Shown: one piece after another, positions 9,733-19,639 of the stretch
Numbering within the stretch: the stretch's first letter is position 1
Layout: each line of letters begins with the position of its first letter
Source: Mycolicibacterium holsaticum DSM 44478 = JCM 12374
GTDB lineage: Bacteria > Actinomycetota > Actinomycetes > Mycobacteriales > Mycobacteriaceae
Reading direction: 5' to 3'
Assembly: GCF_019645835.1 (NCBI RefSeq)
Contig: NZ_CP080998.1
Span: 3,286,001 to 3,350,000, forward strand
DNA length: 64,000 nt
Notes under the pieces: model-generated
Databases searched by the model: none
Seen by the model: the letters and a program-made list of their open reading frames with translations, nothing else
Told to the model about the DNA's origin: nothing
Program-made: the position numbers and the translations under genes

Positions 9733-11154
9733 TCAATTCGGTTGTGGCGGAACGAGCATTGATTGCCACGTCTGGCCCTGCGCACTCCGCCCGAGATCGG
9801 ACTGGGTGAACAACTGCCCGTCGGGGCCTCGGTATGCGCCGGTTTCGGGGTCGTAGTGTGCTGTCGCAATCGGCGACGCCGGCGGCGCGAGCTGCGGAAT
9901 CGGCTGCCCGGACAGCGTGGCGTTCGGGTCGCCTTTCCAGTTGAAGCCGTCGTTGAGGGGCACATAGTTCTCGTCGCTTTCACACATCCGCACTGTGGGC
10001 GCCCGCTTACCCGGCCGCGTTTGGCATGGCAAGTTGCGTGCGCCACGGACGTTGAACGGGGCGTCCTGCGGGATCCTGCAGTAGATGTCACCGGCCGGCC
10101 GGGCCGGATAGTCGGTCTCACTGGGTGACCTGCGCTGCTGCGCCGGCAGATACCCGGTGGCGCAGACCGGCGGGAGATTGACGTTCAGATTGAAGCTCAG
10201 ATATCCCCCCTTGTACGGCCCCTTCACATCTCGGTTGGCCAAGCCTGCCCCCTGCACCACAGCGGTGTTCTGCGGAAGGAGCACCAGAAGCTGCTCGATG
10301 CTGGCCTGGTAGGTCAGCGCAACCTCACCGACGCTGACCAGGTTCGCCAACAGCACCGGCAGGGTGGGCTGGACGAGGTCCACCGCCTGGCGTAATTCGT
10401 CCGCGCCGGCCGGGCCACGTTCGAGCAACCGGGTCAGCTCGGCGTCGTGGGTGCGGACTTGGTCGGTGATGTCGGCGAGATGGGCTGCCCAGGCACGGAC
10501 CGATCCGGCCGTGCGGGTCTGAGTTTCGAGCACCGGCGGCGCATCCTCGATCAGCCCGGTGAGAAAGTCCAACTCGCTGCGCGCATCGGTGGCCAGCGTC
10601 GTGGATCCCCGGATCAGCCGCGATAATTCGGGCCCCAGGCCACCGAACGCCATGTAGGCCTCGTCGACGGTGGTCTGCAGGTTGTCGCGCGGAATCGCCT
10701 CCAGCCCCTCGTTCGTCGCATTCAGAAGAGCGTTGATATCGGGGGGCACCGATGTGCGGTCGAGCCGAATCACATCGCCGTCCTGCAACATGGGGCCGTC
10801 GTCAACCCGCGGTGAAAGCGCAACGTACTGCTCGCCGATCGCGGACTGGCTGCGCACGCTGGCATCGAGATCTGCGGGAATGCTGATTCCGGTCTGCAAC
10901 GACAACTCGGCCACCACGGCGTCACCGCTCAGGCGGATGTCGTGGACGCGGCCCACTTCGGTGCCTCGGTATGTGACGTTGCCGTTTTTGTACAGGCCCG
11001 CCGCGACGGGGAGTTCGACGGTCACGCGGTAGTGTCCGGCGCCGAACAGCAGTTCGGGCAGCCGCATGTAGTTCAGCGTCATGATGGCACCGCCAACTCC
11101 GGTGATCACCACGAAAAATGCCAGCTGGATCAGAATTCGACGATTTGGCCGCAT
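9733..11154 (-). CDS. Mce-family protein, MceF position
   Basis: Sixth and last Mce protein of the operon (473 aa). An N-terminal membrane anchor ([20 protein letters not shown]) is followed by the MlaD/MCE domain with [20 protein letters not shown] and [10 protein letters not shown], then the long helical Mce tail domain and a Pro-rich C-terminus ([19 protein letters not shown]). Mce proteins A-F form an elongated cell-envelope channel that feeds lipid to the YrbE permeases. The start ATG 11154 lies one base after the mceE stop. The Mce-associated (Mas) genes often found after mceF are absent; blaS follows instead. Confidence 0.9.
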   Translation of the reverse strand: MRPNRRILIQLAFFVVITGVGGAIMTLNYMRLPELLFGAGHYRVTVELPVAAGLYKNGNVTYRGTEVGRVHDIRLSGDAVVAELSLQTGISIPADLDASVRSQSAIGEQYVALSPRVDDGPMLQDGDVIRLDRTSVPPDINALLNATNEGLEAIPRDNLQTTVDEAYMAFGGLGPELSRLIRGSTTLATDARSELDFLTGLIEDAPPVLETQTRTAGSVRAWAAHLADITDQVRTHDAELTRLLERGPAGADELRQAVDLVQPTLPVLLANLVSVGEVALTYQASIEQLLVLLPQNTAVVQGAGLANRDVKGPYKGGYLSFNLNVNLPPVCATGYLPAQQRRSPSETDYPARPAGDIYCRIPQDAPFNVRGARNLPCQTRPGKRAPTVRMCESDENYVPLNDGFNWKGDPNATLSGQPIPQLAPPASPIATAHYDPETGAYRGPDGQLFTQSDLGRSAQGQTWQSMLVPPQPN

Positions 11155-11155
11155 G

Positions 11156-12295
11156 TCACCGTCCCTGATCAAACCGGTACGGGACCACCAACGGATTGGC
11201 CGCCGTGTACGGGCTGGGCAGCTGACCGATCGTGCGTCCCCACTGGACCTCGAGCTCGGTGAGATCGCCTTCGAACCGGGTGCCGGTGAACAACGCCGAG
11301 TCGATCCGGCTCAGTGTGAGGTCGATGACGGCGGTGAGGTTGGCGTAATCCCCGCGAAACCACTTGGTGAGCGTTTCCTTGGCGAATGGATAGGTGGTGA
11401 AGAAGCTCAATGACCGGGTCAACGCCGGCCCGGCGTTGGCCAACGACTCAGCCAGCAACCCAATGTGTTTGAGCTCAGCGACCAGCGCCTCCTTGGTCTG
11501 ATCGACTGATTCGCTGGCCAGCGCGCCCAACCGGCCGAGCTGATCCAGCGCATCGGCGAGATGATGCCGCACGCCGCTGAGCTCAGCCAGGGCGTCCGGC
11601 ACGGTGGCCAACGCCGCGTCCACGACCGGTTTCTCGTCGGCGAACTGACCCACCAGACGGTTGAGGCTGTCCGTGGCGTCGATGATGTCACCGGTCTGAT
11701 CGTTGACGACGGCGACAAACGTGTCGAGTTCGGTCAGCAGGTTGCGAAGGTCGTCCTCCCGACCTGCCAGCGCAGTGCTGAAAGCCTTTGTGATGTCCTG
11801 CATCTGGCCGATACCACCACCGTTGAGCAAAAGTGATACCGCCGCCAGTGTCTGTTCGGTCGATGGGTAGGCGCCGCCCGACGCCAGCGGAATCAGCGAA
11901 CCCTCACGCAGCCGACCCTGCGGTGGCTCACTACTCGGCGCGGCCAGTTCGATGTGAAGCGATCCGAGCAGGCTGGTCTGCCCGACCGTCACCGTCGAAT
12001 TGGCCGGCAAGTCGACGTCTCCGTTGAGTTTGATGGTCAACAACGCGTGCCAACCCTGCCGCTCGATCTTGGTGACGTTGCCCACCGTCACATCACCCAC
12101 CCGCACACGGGAGTTCTGCTGAATGTTGTTGACGTCGGGCAGTTGTGCCTGAATCGTGTACGCGCCCGGCCCGTGCCCCTCGGTGCCCGGCATCGGTAGC
12201 GTGTTCAAACCGCGCCAGCCGCAGGCTGACATCGATGCGGACAGCACCACTGCCAGCACCGTGGCGGTTAGCCGCCGCCCATGGTGTGCCGTCAC
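11156..12295 (-). CDS. Mce-family lipoprotein, MceE (LprK/LprN) position
   Basis: A 379-aa MceE-type protein. After a basic start (VTAHHGRRLTATV) it has a hydrophobic signal ending ASMSACGW, a lipobox with the acylated Cys, which is the hallmark of the fifth Mce gene. The MCE domain (VRVGDVTVGNVTKIERQGWH) and a long helical region follow. The start is GTG 12295, overlapping the mceD stop as GTGA; longer in-frame extensions lie inside mceD. It contributes one subunit to the heteromeric Mce complex and would be anchored by lipid in the outer face of the membrane. Confidence 0.9.
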   Translation of the reverse strand: MTAHHGRRLTATVLAVVLSASMSACGWRGLNTLPMPGTEGHGPGAYTIQAQLPDVNNIQQNSRVRVGDVTVGNVTKIERQGWHALLTIKLNGDVDLPANSTVTVGQTSLLGSLHIELAAPSSEPPQGRLREGSLIPLASGGAYPSTEQTLAAVSLLLNGGGIGQMQDITKAFSTALAGREDDLRNLLTELDTFVAVVNDQTGDIIDATDSLNRLVGQFADEKPVVDAALATVPDALAELSGVRHHLADALDQLGRLGALASESVDQTKEALVAELKHIGLLAESLANAGPALTRSLSFFTTYPFAKETLTKWFRGDYANLTAVIDLTLSRIDSALFTGTRFEGDLTELEVQWGRTIGQLPSPYTAANPLVVPYRFDQGR

Positions 12296-13533
12296 GATGC
12301 TGCCCCCGGCGCCATCAGCCCGGGCAATCCGGCCAGCGGATCTGTGCTGTGCGCCGTCTGCGCATCGGGACGCAGCCAGTCCTCGCTGTAGGTGACCTCG
12401 TTGGGGCGTGCGGCGGTTCCGACGAACGGGTTCATGCCGATCGGCGGGAAGTTGTATTGGCGGTTCTTGATGATCGGTGCCAGGTACTGTACGCACAATT
12501 TGGCAGCCTGCTCACCGCTGAGCCGCGACGCCGCCTGCACCCCGCCACAAATGAACGTGATCGGATCGGCGAAGTTACCCACGGCCAGTGCGCCGGTCAA
12601 AGTTCCCTGCGCGGGCTGGTAAATATTGATGAAGTTCTGCGCGGCCGTCGGAGCGAGATGTAGCGCCTGCTCCACGTCGTCAAGACTTTCGGTGAGGATC
12701 TGCGATACGGCGGCCAGCTTGTCCGAGGCGACGCCCACCGTCTCCTTGTTATCGGCAACGAATGTCTGGACCTCACCGACCACCTCGCTGAGATCTTTGA
12801 CCGCGGCGCCAACCGAACCGGGATTGCTGGTCAGTCGCCCGGTGACGGCGTCGAGGTTCTGGTTGAGGTGCTGCATCACTTCGGTGCTGCCCTGCAGCGC
12901 CGACACCAGCAACGAAAGGTTGCGCACGGCGCTGAAGATGTCGCCGCTGTGATCACCCAGCGCGGCGATCGCCTGTGACATCTGGATCACCGCCTGCCGG
13001 ATATCAGAACCCTGCCCGCGCAGGTTATCGGCGGCGGTGTTGATGAAGGAGCCGAGCGTGCTGGTCGCGCCCGGCCCGGTCGGCTGCAGCATCTCGGTGA
13101 TCCGCTCCAGCTGGTCTCGGAAGTCGTCCCATTCGATGGGCACCGCGGTCCGGTCCTGCGGGACCACCGAATGATCCTGCAGTGTCGGACCTTTGGTGTA
13201 CGCCGGGGTCAGCTGGATGGCCCGCGCGGTCACCAACGACGGTGACAGAATCACCGCGTTCACGTCGGCGGGCACCGGGTAACGGCTGTCGACCCAGAAG
13301 TGGATTTCTGCCCGGTGGGGTTGCGGTTCGATTCGGTCGATGCGACCGACCGGGATGCCCAGGATGCGTACTTGGTCGCCGACGAACAGCCCATTGCTGT
13401 TGTCGAAGTAGCCGACGATGTGCGTTCGGCCGGTACTGCGATCCGAGGAAACCAGCGCTATCCCGCCGATCAGCACCGCAACCAGTGCGACGGTGAGACC
13501 GGTCCGCACCGAGGAAATCCGGAACCTGGTCAT
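12292..13533 (-). CDS. Mce-family protein, MceD position
   Basis: A 413-aa Mce protein with an uncleaved N-terminal anchor (VALVAVLIGGIALVSS), the MCE domain around residues 38-110 (GYFDNSNGLFVGDQVRILGI, PVGRIDRIEPQ), a long alpha-helical region (coiled-coil-like, 150-290), and a C-terminal segment rich in Pro and Asn. ATG 13533 overlaps the mceC stop by 4 bases; its own stop overlaps the mceE start. It would be a structural component of the lipid-transfer tube. Confidence 0.9.
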   Translation of the reverse strand: MTRFRISSVRTGLTVALVAVLIGGIALVSSDRSTGRTHIVGYFDNSNGLFVGDQVRILGIPVGRIDRIEPQPHRAEIHFWVDSRYPVPADVNAVILSPSLVTARAIQLTPAYTKGPTLQDHSVVPQDRTAVPIEWDDFRDQLERITEMLQPTGPGATSTLGSFINTAADNLRGQGSDIRQAVIQMSQAIAALGDHSGDIFSAVRNLSLLVSALQGSTEVMQHLNQNLDAVTGRLTSNPGSVGAAVKDLSEVVGEVQTFVADNKETVGVASDKLAAVSQILTESLDDVEQALHLAPTAAQNFINIYQPAQGTLTGALAVGNFADPITFICGGVQAASRLSGEQAAKLCVQYLAPIIKNRQYNFPPIGMNPFVGTAARPNEVTYSEDWLRPDAQTAHSTDPLAGLPGLMAPGAAS

Positions 13534-14774
13534 GAGCCTGGCTCCGCTGGGATTTCGGCTGCGGACGCCGGCGGACCCGGCGGCGGCCCGCCGCGGGGTG
13601 CTGCGGGCAGCGGTTCGCGGTATGGATAGCGCCCGTCGCCGGGCTTTCCGGTGATCGCATCGGGCAGCGCCAGATGGGGCTCACCGCCCTGGCCGGTGCG
13701 TGGGTAAGGCACCGGCAGCGCCGGCGTGCCCGGTTGGCCGGTCTGGGGGTCGGTCCGTTCGGATGGCAGCAAAACGTTGGGGTCCAACCCCAGGTCGGCG
13801 AAGGCTGCTTCGACAAAGGGCTGGATGAACTGGCCGGGCAGCAGGTTCGCCAGGTACGCCTTGAAGAACGGGCCCGATGCCAACGTCTCCCCCAGCGCCA
13901 GCAGATAATCGTTGAGGCCTTTGATCGATTGCTGCACTTCGTCTTTACGGTTCTGCACAAGCGTCAGAACACCGTTCAACTTGTCCAGCGTGGGTTTCAG
14001 CGCGGCCCGGTTGTCCGCGATGAACCCGCCGATCTGGCGGCTCGCCGCAGAGACGTTGGCCGAGAGATGGTCCAACGCAGCTCCCTGTGCCTGCAGCTCC
14101 GCCAGTAGCGCGCTGGTGTCGGATACCAACCGTACGATCTGATCGCGATGTTCGGCCAAGACTGTGGTCACCCGGTTGGCGTTGGCCAGCAGCTCACGGA
14201 GCCGCGCATCGCGTTCGCTCAGCGTTCTGGAGAACCGGGCCACCCCTTGAACGGCGACCTTCAACTGCGGCGGGGTATCGGAGAACGTGTGCGCCAACGT
14301 ATCTAGCGACTGCGACAGTTGCTCGGTATCCAGCCCGCTGATCGTCGCGGTCAGATCACCCAGGGCGTCGGGCAATTGATACGCCGGCGTGGTCCGCCCG
14401 ATCGGAATCGGGTGGGAAAGCCGGCCCTGCCCACGCGGGGTGACCTCCAGGATCTTGTTCCCCAGCAGCGCCTTGGTCTTGACCGCCGCTTCACTGCGAT
14501 CACCCAACCGCACACCGCGGTTCACCGTGAAGGTGACCACCACCTGGGCGCCGTCCAGCGAAACACCGGTGACCTCACCGACTTCCAGACCGGCGACCTG
14601 AACGTCGGAACCCTCGGTGAGCCCGCCCGCCTCGGCGAAGTACGCCGCATGCGTGTGCGATCCGGAGAGCACCGGCAACCTGTCATAGTTGAGTGCCGCA
14701 CCTGCAACAGCGGCCGTCGACACCAGCCCGATGACGCCGATCACCATCGTGTTCCGTTCTTGAAACGACTTCAT
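13530..14774 (-). CDS. Mce-family protein, MceC position
   Basis: A 414-aa Mce protein. It starts MKSFQERNTMVIGVIGLVST (anchor), followed by the MCE domain with TEGSDVQVAGLEVGEVTGVS and a helical region (LDHLSANVSAASRQIGGFIA). The C-terminal 80 residues are Pro/Gly-rich and probably disordered (PAAPRGGPPPGPPASAAE), as in other MceC/D proteins. ATG 14774 gives an ATGA overlap with mceB; an in-frame GTG at 14786 is the alternative. Confidence 0.88.
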   Translation of the reverse strand: MKSFQERNTMVIGVIGLVSTAAVAGAALNYDRLPVLSGSHTHAAYFAEAGGLTEGSDVQVAGLEVGEVTGVSLDGAQVVVTFTVNRGVRLGDRSEAAVKTKALLGNKILEVTPRGQGRLSHPIPIGRTTPAYQLPDALGDLTATISGLDTEQLSQSLDTLAHTFSDTPPQLKVAVQGVARFSRTLSERDARLRELLANANRVTTVLAEHRDQIVRLVSDTSALLAELQAQGAALDHLSANVSAASRQIGGFIADNRAALKPTLDKLNGVLTLVQNRKDEVQQSIKGLNDYLLALGETLASGPFFKAYLANLLPGQFIQPFVEAAFADLGLDPNVLLPSERTDPQTGQPGTPALPVPYPRTGQGGEPHLALPDAITGKPGDGRYPYREPLPAAPRGGPPPGPPASAAEIPAEPGS

Positions 14775-15799
14775 CGGGGCGCGCACCTCCCCGAGGCCTG
14801 TCCCGCGAGCTTGACGTACACCGGCTGACCGCCCTTACCGTTGAGTTTCAGCACCAGGTCACACAGGTAGAAGCTGAAGAAATCCCCGTACATGCCTTGG
14901 CGTCCCAGCACCCGATAGGTTTCGGGCAGGGTCGCCAGAAGATTGTCGACGTATTCGTGGTCGGCGACCACGATGCCGGCCGTGCGGTCGGTTTCGTGCA
15001 GCGCCTTGCGCAGCGGCGGACGCGAGTGGTGCAGGAGGTCAGCGATCGACGCCGAGGACGCGTTGGCGTAAGTGACCCAGTCGCCGATCTCCTTCTTGCG
15101 ATCGGCCAGCGCCGCTACCAACTCCGTCAACGAACCGACCGCCTTGGCGAATTGAGTACGCTGATCGGAAAACGAATCCAGAACGGTGTTGAGGTTGTCG
15201 ATCACCTCTCCGATGAGTTCATCACGGTCGGCCAAGGTGTGCGTCAGCGTGGCCGTCTGGCCGAGTATCGAGCTGATCGTTGCGCCCTCACCCTGGAACG
15301 CGCGGATGAGCTGACCGCTCAACGCGTTCACCTGAGCGGGATCCAGCGCCCGAAACAGCGGGCGAAAGCCACCGATCAAGGCGTCGAGGTCGAGCGCCGG
15401 CGCGGTTCGTTCGATGGGAATGGTGCTGCCGGGCAGTAGTTTCGCGGTATTGCCGGGCCCCTCCTCCAGCGCGACGTAGCGCCCACCGATGAGGTCGTCG
15501 AACCGGACGGCGGCCCTGCTGCCCTGGGTCAGCAGGACCGAATCCTCGGCCGTGAAGGAGACCGCCACGAGACCGTCGTCGCGCAACGAGATGTTGGTGA
15601 CCTTACCGACTTCGACACCGGCAATCCGCACGAAGTTGCCGCTCTTGAGCCCGGTCACGTTGGTGAACAAGGCGTGGTAGGTCTGAGCGCGCTCGAACCG
15701 GAACTGGGCGAAGATCGTCAACAGGGCGAACATGCCGCATAGTGCAACGACCACGAAGATCGACAGCCGCCAGGCAACGCCGCTCAGGTTTTCTCTCAC
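14771..15799 (-). CDS. Mce-family protein, MceB position
   Basis: A 342-aa Mce protein, shorter than its siblings and without a Pro-rich tail, as is usual for MceB. The anchor is LSIFVVVALCGMFALLTIFA; the MCE domain includes LFTNVTGLKSGNFVRIAGVE and VGKVTNISL. A conserved Cys pair near the end (FYLCDLVLKLNG, SGRCAPR) fits the MceB family. Both ends overlap neighbours by 4 bases, consistent with strict cotranslation and fixed subunit ratios. Confidence 0.9.
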   Translation of the reverse strand: MRENLSGVAWRLSIFVVVALCGMFALLTIFAQFRFERAQTYHALFTNVTGLKSGNFVRIAGVEVGKVTNISLRDDGLVAVSFTAEDSVLLTQGSRAAVRFDDLIGGRYVALEEGPGNTAKLLPGSTIPIERTAPALDLDALIGGFRPLFRALDPAQVNALSGQLIRAFQGEGATISSILGQTATLTHTLADRDELIGEVIDNLNTVLDSFSDQRTQFAKAVGSLTELVAALADRKKEIGDWVTYANASSASIADLLHHSRPPLRKALHETDRTAGIVVADHEYVDNLLATLPETYRVLGRQGMYGDFFSFYLCDLVLKLNGKGGQPVYVKLAGQASGRCAPR

Positions 15800-17061
15800 G
15801 GGTGTTCACCTCCTGGCATGCCAGCGGGGCCGGGTGCCGGTCCGCCGGGGTGCCGGATGCTGGGTGGCTCCGGCACCGGCCGGGTGACCGGGAAATAGTT
15901 GGCCCAGCCCGGAAACCCGATGCCGGGATTGGGCCGATGGTCCAAACCTGCCCCGAAACCCGTGTTGGTCACCAACGCCCGCACCGGGAAGTTCTCGGCG
16001 ACGTCGGGCAGCGAACCGCAACCCGGCTTGCCGCCCGGGCCGCCCTTGGCCCGCACGATCGGCAGGTTGTCGGGATAGCGGTACGGGTCGTCGCCGAGCA
16101 GCACCGCAGCATCGACAATGATCGACTTGCCGTTGAAACCTCCGGTGATGTCGTAGTACCCACTGTCCAGAAGGGCTTTCCCACCGACGAGAAGACACGT
16201 CAAGGACGGGTTGTAGGTGGCGACCAGGTTTGTGGTCGGTTCCAACCCGTTGACCGCCCGCACCAACGTGTCCTTGTTCGGCTCGAGCAACGCGGTGCCA
16301 CTGCGCGCTAGGCCGATGAGGTTGAGCAGCAACGCATCCAAGGCAGCGGCGTGGCTGACCATCGTCCGGCTGGTCACGCTGACCGCGGCCAGCATCTCGA
16401 GAATATCGCTGCTGGCTTCGCCGTAGGTGTCACTGAACCCCTTGAGCACCTGCCAGTTCCGCTGCATCACGGCACTGCGGACGTTGAGCGCCGCCAGTAC
16501 CTCGCCGGCGTCGGTGACGGACCGGCCCATCGCTTCGCCGCGACCGCGCACGCCGTCGGCAACGGCCGAGAGAACCGCGTTCAGTTTTGCCGGATCGACC
16601 CTGCGGACCACCCCGACGAGGTTCTCGAAGACGGTATTGACCTCGGCCGTCACATTGTGCGATCGCACCACGTCACCTGCGGACAGCCGAGCTGTGCTCG
16701 GGTTGGCTGGGACGATGAGGTCGACGAACTTTGCGCCGAACGTCGTGGTCGCCGCGATCCGCGCCTCGGCGTTGGCGGGGATGTGCCTGATCTGGTCTGG
16801 GTCGATCTCGAGTTCCAGGCTCACTGCGTCGTGTCCGGCATCGATCGCCTTCACCCGGCCGACCTGCACGCCACGCAACTTCACCTTGCCGCCCGATTCC
16901 ATCACCAGACCGGCACGATCGGACACCAGCGTCACCGGAACGTAAGACCTGAACGACCGAGTGAACGAAGCACCGGACAGCAGCGTCACCGCGACGATGG
17001 TTCCGACGAGGATCGTGGCCCACCAAGCCGGATGCAGCCGGCGTCCTCCGTTGCCGATCAC
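15796..17061 (-). CDS. Mce-family protein, MceA position
   Basis: First Mce protein of the operon (421 aa): anchor WWATILVGTIVAVTLLSGAS, MCE domain with RAGLVMESGGKVKLRGVQ and VGRVKAID, the long helical central domain, Cys residues near the C-terminus (LTCLLVGG, KPGCGSLPD) and a Pro/Gly-rich end. MceA is the subunit whose type names the operon; I could not place it in a numbered class (mce1 to mce8) by eye. It starts at GTG 17061, two bases before the yrbEB stop region ends. Confidence 0.9.
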   Translation of the reverse strand: MIGNGGRRLHPAWWATILVGTIVAVTLLSGASFTRSFRSYVPVTLVSDRAGLVMESGGKVKLRGVQVGRVKAIDAGHDAVSLELEIDPDQIRHIPANAEARIAATTTFGAKFVDLIVPANPSTARLSAGDVVRSHNVTAEVNTVFENLVGVVRRVDPAKLNAVLSAVADGVRGRGEAMGRSVTDAGEVLAALNVRSAVMQRNWQVLKGFSDTYGEASSDILEMLAAVSVTSRTMVSHAAALDALLLNLIGLARSGTALLEPNKDTLVRAVNGLEPTTNLVATYNPSLTCLLVGGKALLDSGYYDITGGFNGKSIIVDAAVLLGDDPYRYPDNLPIVRAKGGPGGKPGCGSLPDVAENFPVRALVTNTGFGAGLDHRPNPGIGFPGWANYFPVTRPVPEPPSIRHPGGPAPGPAGMPGGEHP

Positions 17062-17062
17062 G

Positions 17063-17920
17063 TCAACCTGCCAAGTTGAAGTTGCCCGACTGACCGTAGA
17101 CGGCCAGAGTCACCAGAAGCGTCACGAACACCGCGCTCACCAACGACGTTCGCGTTGCTCTACCGACGGCCTCTCCTACCCCGGCCGGCCCACCGGAGGC
17201 GGTGAAGCCGTGATAGGTATGCACCAGCATGATCACCACCGCGGTCGCAACCGCCTGGACGAACGACCAGATCAGATCCGTTGGGATCAGGAAGGTTCGG
17301 AAGTAGTGGTCGTAAACGCCGGTGGACTGACCGTAGATGTAGGTCGTACCGAAGCGGGCCGCGAAAAACGACATCAACACCGCCACGCAGTACAGCGGGA
17401 TCACCACCACCACGCCGGCCACCACCCGCGTGGACGCCAGATAGGCGATCGACCGAATCCCCATCACCTCCAAGGCGTCGATCTCTTCGTTGATCCGCAT
17501 CGCACCCAGTTGCGCGGTGGCGCCCGCGCCGATGGTGGCGGCCATCGCGATGGCCGCGGTCAACGGGGCGATCAGCCGAACGTTGAAGAATGCCGACGCG
17601 AAACCGGTCAGGGCCTCCACGCCGACCTGCGCGAACTGGTTGTAGCCCTGCACCGCCACCAGCGCGCCGGTGGACAGTGTCAGGAAGCCGACGATCGCGA
17701 CCGTCCCGCCGATCACCACCAACGCGCCAGTGCCCAAACTCATCTGCGCGATCAGGCGGACAAGCTCCCACTTGTAGTGGCGGAACGCCTCCACGATCGA
17801 GCGCACTGTTCGGCCGTAGAACTCGGCCTGCTCCCCGATCCGGTTCCACGACGTGGACCATTTCCGGAGCCGATGTCCGGTGCGAGGAAAACGCGTGCCC
17901 GCCACCACCGAAGAGGTCAC
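17063..17920 (-). CDS. yrbEB: YrbE/MlaE-type permease, B subunit
   Basis: A 285-aa integral membrane permease of the MlaE/YrbE family, second of the pair, with about five to six membrane helices after a basic cytosolic N-terminus. The family signature is present as ATAQLGAMRINEEIDALEVM and GIRSIAYL, the loop thought to contact the MceG ATPase. The GGPAGVGEAVGRAT segment near the C-terminus is conserved in mycobacterial YrbE proteins. It forms the transmembrane core with YrbEA. No MceG ATPase gene is in this window; mycobacteria supply it from a distant locus. It overlaps yrbEA by 4 bases. Confidence 0.93.
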   Translation of the reverse strand: MTSSVVAGTRFPRTGHRLRKWSTSWNRIGEQAEFYGRTVRSIVEAFRHYKWELVRLIAQMSLGTGALVVIGGTVAIVGFLTLSTGALVAVQGYNQFAQVGVEALTGFASAFFNVRLIAPLTAAIAMAATIGAGATAQLGAMRINEEIDALEVMGIRSIAYLASTRVVAGVVVVIPLYCVAVLMSFFAARFGTTYIYGQSTGVYDHYFRTFLIPTDLIWSFVQAVATAVVIMLVHTYHGFTASGGPAGVGEAVGRATRTSLVSAVFVTLLVTLAVYGQSGNFNLAG

Positions 17921-18687
17921 ATCGTCACCTTGACCCCGACCGCGGTGACCACCACGTTGATCACAAAGAGCGCGATGAAGGAGAACACGACGGTCTCATT
18001 GACGGCGTTGCCGACACCTGCGGGACCGCCGCCGACCGATGTGCCTTTGTAACAGGCGATCAAACCGGCGGTGAGCCCGAACAGCGCGGCCTTGATGAGC
18101 GATACGACGACATCGCCGAGCCCGGTCACCAGGGTGAGCCCGGCGACGAATGCCCCCGGCGTGACGTGCTGGAAGAACACCGAGAAAGCGAATCCGCCGG
18201 CGATGCCGACCAATACCACCAACGAAGACAACAGCAGCGCGACGAGCGTCGCGGCCAGCACCCGCGGCACCACCAACGCCTGGGTGGTGTTCACCCCCAT
18301 CACCCGCAGTGCGTCGAGTTCTTCGCGGATGGTTCGCGCTCCGAGGTCGGCGCACATCGCGGTGGCACCGGCCCCCGCGACGACGAGCACGGTCACCATC
18401 GGTCCGATCTGGGTGACGGCGCCGAACGCGGCCCCGGTGCCGGAGAAGTCGCCCGCACCGAATTCGACGAACAGGATGTTGAAGGTGAACACGGTCAGCA
18501 CCGTGAACGGAATCGACAGCATCAGCGTCGGAAGCATTGACACCCGAGCGACAAACCAACTCTGGGTGAGGAACTCCCGCCACGCGAACGGGCGCTGGAA
18601 GGCCAGCACGAGGGTGTCCAACGCCAGCGCGAAAAAGCCGCCCGCCGCGCGGACCGGCACCGCGACTAGGTTAACCGAAGCGACCAC
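17917..18687 (-). CDS. yrbEA: YrbE/MlaE-type permease, A subunit
   Basis: A 256-aa MlaE-family permease paired with YrbEB. It shows the MlaE signature ATAMCADLGARTIREELDAL plus RVMGVNTTQALVVPR, and the GTSVGGGPAGVGNAVNETVV segment before the last helix. GTG 18687 is chosen because it lies two bases after the TAA of the preceding SDR gene, within the same operon; the longer open frame up to 18759 would overlap the SDR. Together with YrbEB it would pass lipid delivered by the Mce complex into the cytoplasm. Confidence 0.92.
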   Translation of the reverse strand: MVASVNLVAVPVRAAGGFFALALDTLVLAFQRPFAWREFLTQSWFVARVSMLPTLMLSIPFTVLTVFTFNILFVEFGAGDFSGTGAAFGAVTQIGPMVTVLVVAGAGATAMCADLGARTIREELDALRVMGVNTTQALVVPRVLAATLVALLLSSLVVLVGIAGGFAFSVFFQHVTPGAFVAGLTLVTGLGDVVVSLIKAALFGLTAGLIACYKGTSVGGGPAGVGNAVNETVVFSFIALFVINVVVTAVGVKVTM

Positions 18688-18689
18688 GA

Positions 18690-19523
18690 TTACCTGACCG
18701 TCAGACCCGCGTCGACCGGCAGGGTCACACCGGTGATGAACCGCCCCGACTCCGAGCACAGGTACACCATCGCCTCGGTGACATCACCGCACTCGACCAC
18801 CGGAGTGGGTAGCAGATTCTCCAGTGCCGCACCCATTTCGGGGTGCTCGACAAGGTATCGCTCGACCTGGGGGTTCATGATCATCGGCGTGGCGACGCCG
18901 GTGGGGTGCACCGAGTTGACCCGGATGCTGTGCTCGGCGAGCGTGGTGGCGTAGTAGCGCATCAGCCCTACAACACCGTGTTTGGCCGCGGTGTACCCCG
19001 CGCCGCCATGGCTTTTCGTCGCAAACCCCGGACCGACCGATTTGAGGCCGGCCGCCGAACTGGTGATCACGATGGCACCACCGCCACCGTGTCGCAGGAG
19101 CGCCGGTAGCGCCGCCTCGACGGTGAAGTAGACCCCGTTGAGCATCACGTCGATGGCATCCAGATACGCGATGAGTTGCCGCGATCGGTCTCCGAAGACC
19201 GGTCCGATGCCCGCATTCGCCAGCACATAGTCGATCCGGCCCAACTCGGCCACTGCGCCTTCCACCACCGCTGTCAGCCGTTCGACGTCGCGGACGTCGG
19301 CACGTTCAGCGACGATACGACGTCCTGTTTTTTCGACCAGGTTGACCGTCTCGTCGAGGTCCTCCGGGGTGGCCATCGGATAGTCGACGCTGTCGAGCTG
19401 TGCGCACAGGTCGACGGCGATGATGTCGGCGCCTTCCTCGGCGAACCGCACCGCGTGCGCGCGCCCCTGTCCCCTGGCCGCCCCGGTGACAAAGGCCACC
19501 TTGCCTTGAAACCGGGTTGTCAT
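18690..19523 (-). CDS. mycofactocin-type SDR oxidoreductase
   Basis: A 277-aa short-chain dehydrogenase that heads the Mce operon. The Rossmann loop is FVTGAARGQGRAHAVRFAEE and the catalytic pair is YTAAK. Between them, residues 39-60 (DLCAQLDSVDYPMATPEDL onward) form the insertion characteristic of mycofactocin-coupled SDRs. In that family NAD(P) is bound without free exchange and electrons are passed to the peptide-derived cofactor mycofactocin; typical substrates are alcohols. AGGTAGGG precedes ATG 19523. The two-base gap to yrbEA indicates co-transcription with the lipid importer. Family known, substrate unknown. Confidence 0.88.
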   Translation of the reverse strand: MTTRFQGKVAFVTGAARGQGRAHAVRFAEEGADIIAVDLCAQLDSVDYPMATPEDLDETVNLVEKTGRRIVAERADVRDVERLTAVVEGAVAELGRIDYVLANAGIGPVFGDRSRQLIAYLDAIDVMLNGVYFTVEAALPALLRHGGGGAIVITSSAAGLKSVGPGFATKSHGGAGYTAAKHGVVGLMRYYATTLAEHSIRVNSVHPTGVATPMIMNPQVERYLVEHPEMGAALENLLPTPVVECGDVTEAMVYLCSESGRFITGVTLPVDAGLTVR

Positions 19524-19639
19524 CTGCCCTACCTTTCGTCGACCGGATCGGTTGGCGCGAAACGAGATCGGATACCGACTCAGCCTCATTGTGGTGGTGC
19601 AAAACACATTTGGAAGACCAACCGGCAGGTTCGCGCAGG

